DNA from: Paenibacillus sp. CF384
GTDB lineage: Bacteria; Bacillota; Bacilli; Paenibacillales; Paenibacillaceae
Reading direction: 5' to 3'
NCBI RefSeq assembly: GCF_900106745.1
Contig: NZ_FNNV01000005.1
Location: 124,001-188,000, forward strand
DNA: 64,000 nt
Shown here piece after piece: positions 58,793-64,000 of the stretch (position 1 is the first letter of the stretch; every line of letters begins with the position of its first letter). The notes beneath the pieces were generated by a model, which saw only the letters and a list, made by a program, of their open reading frames with translations, searched no databases and was not told the DNA's origin. A program made the translations under genes and the position numbers.

Positions 58793-58945
58793 CTATATCA
58801 CGTTGGAGATGTGGTTTCGAACAGTTTTCTCGCTGATGAACAGTTGCTGTGCGATATCCCTTGTGGTTTTATCCTGCACAAGCAGCTCGAAAACCTCGCG
58901 TTCACGATGAGTTAATAAGAACTTGCTCTTCTGGTCGCTACCCAT
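58793..58945 (-). CDS. gerE: GerE sporulation regulator, 5' part (codons 1-49)
   Basis: Starts ATG at 58945 (GGTGA nine bases upstream within AAGGAGGGGTGA) and encodes MGSDQKSKFLLTHREREVFE, then LLVQDKTTRDIAQQLFISEK and TVRNHISNV, which is closely similar to the first 49 residues of B. subtilis GerE. In the integrated state it runs on to Ile and a TAG at 58793, giving a 50-aa product cut inside the recognition helix and so presumably inactive. Joining at the repeat restores HISNVMQKLNVKGRSQAV and a 73-aa protein (B. subtilis GerE has 74). GerE is the last mother-cell regulator, tuning sigma-K genes for coat assembly. Confidence 0.94.
   Translation of the reverse strand: MGSDQKSKFLLTHREREVFELLVQDKTTRDIAQQLFISEKTVRNHISNVI
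58800..58813. other. Right attachment site core (14-bp direct repeat)
   Basis: ACGTTGGAGATGTG, identical to 49496-49509. Bases to its right (GTTTCGAACAG) belong to gerE; those to the left (TTTCAAACTATATC) belong to the element. On the minus strand it is codons 45-49 of gerE. Confidence 0.9.
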
Positions 58946-59011
58946 TGATGTTTGTCACCCCTCCTTGCTCGGGTTTTTATGGTTTAACAAGGTTAAGGGA
59001 TACAGTCAAAT

Positions 59012-59040
59012 TATATTATGATCAGGCGCCTGTAGTGGTG
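59012..59040 (-). promoter_or_regulatory. Sigma-K-like promoter of gerE
   Basis: Minus strand CACC (59037-59040), 16 bp, CATAATATA (59012-59020), against the sigma-K consensus mACm-N16/17-CATANNNTA. Transcription would start near 59005, about 60 nt before the gerE ATG. gerE is known to be sigma-K dependent in B. subtilis. Confidence 0.65.
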
Positions 59041-59175
59041 CGGTATCTTGAAAAAATGGGCGGGTATTTGTCGCTCCATGACGGATGCCTATGCTATCCC
59101 TGGATTGATACTCAAATTTAACCCATCTGTGATAAAATCAATAATAAGAACAAGAATTTACAGGAGGGATCTACA

Positions 59176-59418
59176 ATGAAATGGCAGCAAGTCAGAGAAT
59201 TGTTTCCCGACCAATTTGTACTGCTTTCGATATTGGATTACCGTGAGGAAGAAGATAAAAAAGTAGTAACAGAAGTAGCACCTGTCAAGGCCATTTCGGA
59301 GCGTGACGCCAACAAAGAGTTTTTCAGCGCAGCACCGGGAAACGTCGTCTATCATACCTCTAACGAGGAATGCGTTATTCACCTGCGCAAAGATCCGTTG
59401 TTAAGAGTGAGGCGTTAA
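59176..59418 (+). CDS. Small hypothetical protein paired with a retropepsin-like gene
   Basis: 80 aa. AGGAGGG precedes the ATG. MKWQQVRELFPDQFVLLSIL, then a charged middle (EEEDKKVVTEVAPVKAI) and AAPGNVVYHTSNEECVI. Stop lies 2 bp before the protease start, so they form an operon. The same pairing with an aspartyl protease is common in bacteria, but the role is unknown to me. Confidence 0.75.
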   Translation: MKWQQVRELFPDQFVLLSILDYREEEDKKVVTEVAPVKAISERDANKEFFSAAPGNVVYHTSNEECVIHLRKDPLLRVRR

Positions 59419-59420
59419 AT

Positions 59421-59807
59421 TTGAAAATATCTTATGATGGACAACTACTTACAGCCATAATCAATGTTTGTTATCGTGGTCAATGTCTGCAAATTTCCGA
59501 TGTTATCATTGACACAGGCTCTTCACACACCATATTCAGCCCTGATGTTCTGGAAGAAATCGGAGTTACTTATGAAAATGGAGATTCGGTTTATGAAGCC
59601 TATGGTATTGGTGGCTCAGTACCTTTTTACACGAAGATCATGGAATATATTGAGATCGACACATTCAAAATTGAGTCGGTGGAAGTCGATGTGGGCATCC
59701 TCCCTAAATCACACAAAGGACTGCTCGGTCTGGATATTTTGAAAACTTACGGTTTCATTATAGACATGGATAAATGCGTTCTGTACTTGCCATCTTCCGT
59801 AAAATAG
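59421..59807 (+). CDS. Retropepsin-like aspartic protease
   Basis: 128 aa with start TTG at 59421 (GAGG eight bases upstream); an earlier in-frame ATG lies inside the preceding gene. Active-site motif VIIDTGSSHTIFS (Asp-Thr-Gly-Ser) at about residue 30, and a second hydrophobic-hydrophobic-Gly motif LLGLDILKTYGFIIDM near the C-terminus, as in single-domain retropepsins that work as dimers. No signal peptide, so cytoplasmic. Terminator hairpin overlaps the stop. Confidence 0.85.
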   Translation: MKISYDGQLLTAIINVCYRGQCLQISDVIIDTGSSHTIFSPDVLEEIGVTYENGDSVYEAYGIGGSVPFYTKIMEYIEIDTFKIESVEVDVGILPKSHKGLLGLDILKTYGFIIDMDKCVLYLPSSVK

Positions 59808-60000
59808 CTGAGAGTCGAGTTTTCCGACTCTCAGCATCTTTTTTCAGCGGTTTTGGCGGTGAGAGTTGGGTTTCCCGACTCTCAGTTACCGCGGAGGGGT
59901 TAATTGGGTTAGTTTGAGGGCTGAGAGCCGGGTTTTCCGACTCTCAGCTTCTTTTTTCAGCGGTTTTGGTGGTGAGAGTCGGGTTTCCCGACTCTCAGAT
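59807..60000. repeat. Duplicated 113-bp hairpin cassette
   Basis: Four inverted repeats with CTGAGAGTCG-like arms: 59807-59835 (11-bp perfect stem), 59860-59884, 59920-59948 and 59973-59997. Hairpins 1 and 2 plus linker are repeated as 3 and 4 with a 113-bp offset. Hairpins 1 and 3 are followed by CTTTTTTCAG, so each looks like a rho-independent terminator of the plus strand; 2 and 4 lack U-runs. This is the whole content of the 314-bp gap 59808-60121 apart from the terminator at 60071-60102. Confidence 0.88.
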
Positions 60001-60070
60001 ACCGCCGCGACGGAGGCATTCTCAGTTACCTCCCGGCGGCGAAATATGGGTGGATATTCACCACCCATAA

Positions 60071-60102
60071 CAAAAAGCCCGGCCGCAACAACGCGACCGG
60101 GC
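60071..60102 (-). terminator. Terminator of the dioxygenase-like gene
   Basis: GCCCGGTCGC / GCGGCCGGGC stem with a 6-nt loop, followed on the minus strand by TTTTTG. It begins 20 bp past the stop. Confidence 0.88.
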
Positions 60103-60121
60103 CCCAGGCTCACATAAGCGC

Positions 60122-61036
60122 CTATCGGCGCCAGTACATTTCGTGCGCGTAGCGATACTGCGCCGGCTGCTTCGGCGCGCGGATCGCGAATGCGCCGCCC
60201 GGCTCATACGCGAATGGCGCTTCGCCTTGCGCGTACGACGCGACTTTGCGGCGCTCGATGCAGTCCAGCAGCACATGCTGTTTGAGCGACAAGTACTCCA
60301 GCGTGTGCGGGCCGAAATCGGCTTCGATCTCGCCGGGACGGAATTCGTAGTAAACGGTGCGGCGCAGCGGGTTGCCGTCACCTGCAGGCGAGCCGTGCAG
60401 CACTTCGATATTGTGGAAGATCACATCTCCGGGCTGCATCGGAACCGGAATCGCATCCTCCGTCGTGAAGCCGGGCTGCTTGCAGCGTTGATCGGCTTCC
60501 TCTTTACTCCACTTATTACTCCCCGGAATAACCCATAAGCAGGTTTGCAGATCCGCTTCATCCAGATAGAAATCCACATTGAAGATCGGACGCGCATCCT
60601 CACAGCCGTCCGGTACCGCAGCGTCGCGATGCCACGGCACGATAATGCCTTCGTTCGGCGCCTTCAACACCATGGAATCCCAGGTGGCGATGAAGTTCCG
60701 GCCCTGCAGCTTCTCCACAGAGCGCAATATAAACGGATGACCGAGCAGCACCTTCATCGGATGGCTTTTAGCAATGACATATTCGACGCGCTTTAAGATC
60801 GATTGGCCTGATTTCACACCAACCCCATACATAAAGTCCGGGTCGCCATCTGCACCTGCGGCACCTTTCTCGTAGAGCGCTTGCATGTCGTTCTGCACCA
60901 CTTTCAATTCTTCGCCAACGACCACATTCCGAATGACAAGAAAACCATTATCCAAGAAAAACTGCGCCTGTTCCTCCGTAATACTCTCCTGCGCCCTTGC
61001 ATCGACGAACGGCATTTCCACCTTGATAGTGCCCAT
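60122..61036 (-). CDS. Phytanoyl-CoA dioxygenase-family oxygenase
   Basis: 304-aa Fe(II)/2-oxoglutarate enzyme. Metal ligands are seen in IIVPWHRDAAVPDG (HxD) and IEVLHGSPAGDGNPLRRTVYYEF (distal His and 2OG-binding Arg). N-terminal EEQAQFFLDNGFLVIRNVV is typical of PhyH. Hydroxylates an unknown small molecule. Divergent from an AraC regulator across a 172-bp gap, which is its likely control point. Coding sequence is GC-rich at its 3' end. Confidence 0.88.
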   Translation of the reverse strand: MGTIKVEMPFVDARAQESITEEQAQFFLDNGFLVIRNVVVGEELKVVQNDMQALYEKGAAGADGDPDFMYGVGVKSGQSILKRVEYVIAKSHPMKVLLGHPFILRSVEKLQGRNFIATWDSMVLKAPNEGIIVPWHRDAAVPDGCEDARPIFNVDFYLDEADLQTCLWVIPGSNKWSKEEADQRCKQPGFTTEDAIPVPMQPGDVIFHNIEVLHGSPAGDGNPLRRTVYYEFRPGEIEADFGPHTLEYLSLKQHVLLDCIERRKVASYAQGEAPFAYEPGGAFAIRAPKQPAQYRYAHEMYWRR

Positions 61037-61208
61037 TTATGCTCCACTCCCTCATAGGTAATGAGTGCTTCTCAGCTAAGTATAAGGGATATGGACGAAA
61101 GGTGTATGTAGTTGAAAGTAACAAAGAGGTTGCAGAAATCACACGAAATTGCGATAGTAAACTTGAACAGTCAGCACCTACCCTAACCCCGCCGAGGTGA
61201 CACGACCA

Positions 61209-62066
61209 ATGAATACGCCGACCAAAGTCCCCTACTACCATCACACGCTGCCCGAACATGTCGCAGGTTTATATTTTCATCCCCCTTACATCACGCTCGC
61301 CCATTTGTTTCACGCGCCGCAGCAATGGGATATCGCAAGACGCATGTTGAATAATTATCAATTCCAATATGTTGTTGAAGGCGCCGCCGAATATCGGATT
61401 GAGGATCAAACCTACACGACACGCCGAGGCGATCTGATCTATCACTCCCCATTGCAAGCTCATGAAGTACACACGATTCCAGGGGAAAAATATATTTGTA
61501 TCTCCATCCTATTCGACTTCGGAGAGACGAACTATCCCGTTGAACGAATGCTTGGCGAGGAACGTTTCTTGGGCAATTTCGCAGGCCATGACATCGAGAA
61601 AAAGCTTACGCAGCTGATTACTCACTATCATCAGCCCGGACTTACCCACCATACACAGTGTCAAGGACTTCTGATGCAAATTTTGGCCGATCTCTCGGGC
61701 ATCAAGCAGGAACAAGAAACGAAGACGGAGGGGCAGCAGAAGATAAAGACCAAAATGGTGCTCATCCGAAATTACATCGCCAATCACTACAGCGGGAACA
61801 TTCAGCATCATGAGCTGGAAGCCATGTCGGGGCTCAGCCGCAATTATATTATCATTAAATTCCGCCATGTTTTCGGCATGACACCATTCGAGTATTTAAC
61901 GCGCGTACGGATTGAACGAGCCAAGGAACTAGCCATTCAAACGAATATGTCGATCGGAGAAATAGCCAATGCCGTAGGTTATGCGGATGTGCATACGTTC
62001 GGCCGTATGTTCAAGAACAAGATGGGTACAAGCTTCAGTCAGTTTTGTTCCTCCATGGTGACTTAA
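61209..62066 (+). CDS. AraC-family regulator with cupin sensor
   Basis: 286 aa from the ATG at 61209 (GAGGTG upstream; a GTG four codons earlier overlaps that site). N-terminal cupin-type sensor (FQYVVEGAAEYRIEDQTYTT, RGDLIYHSPLQAHEV). C-terminal AraC domain with two HTH motifs: HHELEAMSGLSRNYIIIKFRHVFGMTPFEYL and IGEIANAVGYADVHTFGRMFKNKMG. Probably activates the divergent dioxygenase gene in response to its substrate. Confidence 0.9.
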   Translation: MNTPTKVPYYHHTLPEHVAGLYFHPPYITLAHLFHAPQQWDIARRMLNNYQFQYVVEGAAEYRIEDQTYTTRRGDLIYHSPLQAHEVHTIPGEKYICISILFDFGETNYPVERMLGEERFLGNFAGHDIEKKLTQLITHYHQPGLTHHTQCQGLLMQILADLSGIKQEQETKTEGQQKIKTKMVLIRNYIANHYSGNIQHHELEAMSGLSRNYIIIKFRHVFGMTPFEYLTRVRIERAKELAIQTNMSIGEIANAVGYADVHTFGRMFKNKMGTSFSQFCSSMVT

Positions 62067-62090
62067 CTTCATGCAAAGAAGAGAACAGAA

Positions 62091-62120
62091 GCCCATTCAC
62101 GTCAGAGTACGTGAATGGGC
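62091..62120. terminator. Hairpin between convergent regulator and lipoprotein genes
   Basis: Perfect 12-bp stem GCCCATTCACGT / ACGTGAATGGGC with a 6-nt loop; neither side has a clear U-run, so it may act as a weak bidirectional terminator. Confidence 0.55.
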
Positions 62121-62162
62121 TGCCGCTTAAATGCTCATAGTAACTAGTAATAACGCCTTGAA

Positions 62163-62951
62163 TTAAGATCCGGATCTATGCGGGAAAACACGGTCCACCA
62201 TGGCGTTAAATTCAGCGATGAAGCCTTGAATCGGATGACCAAGCTTCACATCGCTCATGTAAGCGTCCATGCGATCGAAGAATTCCGGATTCGCTGAGAC
62301 GTATACATTCTTAACTGTTGGCGCCATCTGTTTGACTTCATTGGCAATCCGGTCTTTCAAGCCGCCGGTCACGTCTGCATCCCGCGTCATCCGACTCGGA
62401 GCACTAGGAACCGTTGGTGCCGGATTGGTGTTATAGACCCGCAGCATGTTCGGACCGGTAGCAATTGCACTGATTTTCGTACCCATCGTGCCAGTATTCA
62501 TGTTTGGACGCTGATAGGCTCGCTGTGTACGACTAAGCGGAGTCGGTGCAGAAGGAACGTTCATTGCACGCGTGCCCATGCCCTTCATCTCCGACTTATC
62601 CTTCAGCGAAACGCCGACATAGGCGTTATCATCGGTCAGCATCACATGAGCTTTGTTCACTTCAGGCAAGCTTTCGAGCCGATCAGAGATCTCCTTGCTC
62701 ATTTCGAGCCTGTAGTTTTTGTGGAGACCGATAATATTATTGCTGTTTAATCGATGTCCGTCCACCCGATTCATTTCGTTCATTTGATCGTTCGCGAATC
62801 TGGAATTGATGATTCGGTTGCCGTTCATGTCATAAGCGATACTGTTATTGCGGATGTTGCGGTTGCCAAGGTCCCCTTGTTTATCCATACAGCCTGTCAG
62901 TATCGTCGTCAACATCGCGCCGGCTGCGAGCACTGCCCATTTTCGCTGCAT
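62163..62951 (-). CDS. YhcN/YlaJ-family sporulation lipoprotein
   Basis: 262 aa. Signal peptide with lipobox TILTGC, then an Asn-rich region (NRNIRNNSIAYDMNGNRI) and the conserved domain: ISDRLESLPEVNKAHVMLTDDNAYVGV and LKDRIANEVKQMAPTVKNVYVSANPEFFDRM. Family members sit in the spore membrane and affect germination. Supports an endospore-forming host. Single gene with a ribosome site ahead of the ATG at 62951. Confidence 0.9.
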   Translation of the reverse strand: MQRKWAVLAAGAMLTTILTGCMDKQGDLGNRNIRNNSIAYDMNGNRIINSRFANDQMNEMNRVDGHRLNSNNIIGLHKNYRLEMSKEISDRLESLPEVNKAHVMLTDDNAYVGVSLKDKSEMKGMGTRAMNVPSAPTPLSRTQRAYQRPNMNTGTMGTKISAIATGPNMLRVYNTNPAPTVPSAPSRMTRDADVTGGLKDRIANEVKQMAPTVKNVYVSANPEFFDRMDAYMSDVKLGHPIQGFIAEFNAMVDRVFPHRSGS

Positions 62952-63040
62952 TCCATCTCATCCTCCGTTTCGTATGAACCGAATTGATGCGGCCCGTTTA
63001 TAGGGTTAGCCGAACGGGGATGAGCTATGCTGGCAAGTTT

Positions 63041-64000
63041 TTAGGTGGGCACCTTCTCCGCTTCCGCTTCTTTCGTTTCCGCCTCTGCAGCTTCATGCTG
63101 TACGAACAGAACGCGCACCAGTTGAACCGGTTCAAGCATCCCTTTAAGGTCCACAACGAACGGATCCGTCACCGTAAACGTTTCGTTCCTTTGTTGTCCG
63201 CCGAGCTGCGCAAGAAGTCCCGCCTCAAGCACGATTTCTCGAGGACCGCCGATGGCTTGAATCCGCGCCGCCATATTGACTGTCCGTCCAAAATAATCAT
63301 TCCGACCGTTCATCCCAACCGTCACCGCCGGTCCATGATGAAGTCCGATTCGCAGGTCGAGCCCTTTCAACGAATGCCAGTCCTGCTGAATGTTCAGCGC
63401 CGCTCTAAAGCCTGCTTCCGGACTGTCGAACACGGCCATTACCGCATCGCCGATCGTTTTGACAACTACGCCTCCATGCTGCTGCACCTGCTCCGACAGA
63501 AACTCGAACATCTGCCTTACATAGCCGTAAGCGCTGGCGTCACCGACACTTTCGTAATACGCGGTTGATCCGCACAGATCGGTAAACAGTACCGTTAAAC
63601 TCGAAACGCCTGCCTGTTGACCCGGAGCCAGAACATCGGATGCAAACAGAGCGCGGAATTCGGGGAACATCGTAACTTGGGAAGCCGTCGCAACGACATC
63701 ATCCCAACCTTCACGCTCCAGAACGACCATCACGTCAATATCACGCTTATTGGTTATCGTTATCCACCCTCCGGTTGTTCCATGAATCCCCTCTTGCACC
63801 CACCCATGTTCGGCCAAAATAACGCTCCCCGCATTTCCTTCCACCTCAGCATTAACCTTCGACCCCTCAGACTGCTCTGACAGCCTTACCTCAAGCCGCT
63901 CATTGCTGCGAAGAACACGCAGTCTCCAATCAATGGCCTGCTCGGGCAGCTCCATCCGAATCGACTCGCCGATGCGTATCAACCGCTGCGTATGAATATG
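63041..64000 (-). CDS. Class III adenylate/guanylate cyclase (5' end outside window)
   Basis: At least 319 codons; the frame stays open through the right edge, so the N-terminus is missing. The C-terminal cyclase domain shows LTVLFTDLCGSTAYYESVGDA (first metal Asp), VVVKTIGDAVMAVFDSPEAG (second metal Asp), and GRNDYFGRTVNMAARIQAI. The upstream region (RLRVLRSNERLEVRLSEQS ... GWITITNKRDIDVMVVLE) resembles the beta-rich domain that precedes cyclases in Paenibacillus. The tail is Glu/Ala-rich. Makes cAMP or cGMP; specificity cannot be read. Confidence 0.88.
   Translation of the reverse strand, partial: HIHTQRLIRIGESIRMELPEQAIDWRLRVLRSNERLEVRLSEQSEGSKVNAEVEGNAGSVILAEHGWVQEGIHGTTGGWITITNKRDIDVMVVLEREGWDDVVATASQVTMFPEFRALFASDVLAPGQQAGVSSLTVLFTDLCGSTAYYESVGDASAYGYVRQMFEFLSEQVQQHGGVVVKTIGDAVMAVFDSPEAGFRAALNIQQDWHSLKGLDLRIGLHHGPAVTVGMNGRNDYFGRTVNMAARIQAIGGPREIVLEAGLLAQLGGQQRNETFTVTDPFVVDLKGMLEPVQLVRVLFVQHEAAEAETKEAEAEKVPT

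Larger units (their letters stand above)
49496..58813. mobile_element. gerE-intervening element with a serine recombinase (9,304 bp plus one repeat)
   Basis: Bounded by the direct repeat ACGTTGGAGATGTG at 49496-49509 and 58800-58813. Removing one repeat and everything between rejoins gerE in frame. Cargo: a large serine recombinase at the left end, a sigma-like activator, RuvC-like and ATP-dependent ligase enzymes, a MazG-like pyrophosphohydrolase, a 2OG-oxygenase-like protein and small unknowns; no capsid, tail, portal, terminase or lysis gene was seen. Almost all genes are on the minus strand, parallel to gerE. LexA-box-like sites precede several genes. It resembles, in concept, skin (sigK) of B. 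subtilis and a gerE-interrupting element reported in Bacillus cereus; excision in the mother cell is inferred. Confidence 0.9.

Noticed and set aside
49496..58813. Complete prophage
   Set aside because: At 9.3 kb there are no terminase, portal, capsid, tail or lysis genes.

Overview
The window comes from the chromosome of an endospore-forming Firmicute, most likely Paenibacillus or a close relative. The evidence is lipobox lipoproteins with strong AGGAGG-type ribosome sites, LplB-type permeases, YesM/YesN two-component pairs, a CcpN/PPDK-regulator/GlpX cluster, a YhcN/YlaJ sporulation lipoprotein and a gerE gene. No rRNA, tRNA or CRISPR array was seen.

Layout. 1-14.3 kb: a minus-strand inositol catabolic cluster (iolD, iolE, iolC, iolA/mmsA, iolG, iolB and a LacI-type regulator) followed by an aldo/keto reductase, a sugar isomerase and a GDPD-like gene, with the start of an LplB-type sugar transporter beyond. 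A near-identical dyad operator stands at three transcription heads and ties these units, plus an unrecognised 522-aa protein, into one regulon. 14.4-18 kb: a small lipoprotein, a phosphotransferase-like kinase, a histidine phosphatase and a secreted stalk/ankyrin protein. 18.2-20.9 kb: a plus-strand NMT1/SsuABC-type ABC transporter. 20.9-23.3 kb: an ECF41 sigma factor with an FAD oxidoreductase and a matching promoter. 24.4-32.8 kb: an ABC sugar importer, a YesM/YesN pair and a GH3 N-acetylhexosaminidase-like enzyme. 33-42 kb: aldo/keto reductase, SNF2 helicase with SWIM partner, and an orphan sensor kinase. 42.5-49.2 kb: TPR protein, glutaminase, TetR/MFS efflux pair and the gluconeogenic set glpX, PPDK regulator and ccpN.

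The main discovery lies at 49.4-58.9 kb. The sporulation regulator gene gerE is split in two by a 9.3-kb element bounded by a 14-bp direct repeat (49496-49509 and 58800-58813). Joining the halves across one copy restores a 73-codon GerE frame with its own terminator and a sigma-K-like promoter. The element encodes a large serine recombinase and a compact set of phage-like replication and regulation genes, several preceded by LexA-box-like sites, and no virion genes. It therefore looks like a developmentally excised intervening element analogous to skin (sigK).

A second unusual layer is five arrays of tandem repeats, all with a 51-bp period, in two intergenic regions (23.3-24.35 kb and 34.2-35.3 kb). 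They include two pairs of related families, and at least three carry dyad cores. The right end (59-64 kb) has a retropepsin-like protease pair, a duplicated hairpin cassette, a phytanoyl-CoA-dioxygenase-like protein with a divergent AraC regulator, the YhcN/YlaJ lipoprotein and a class III nucleotide cyclase cut by the window edge.
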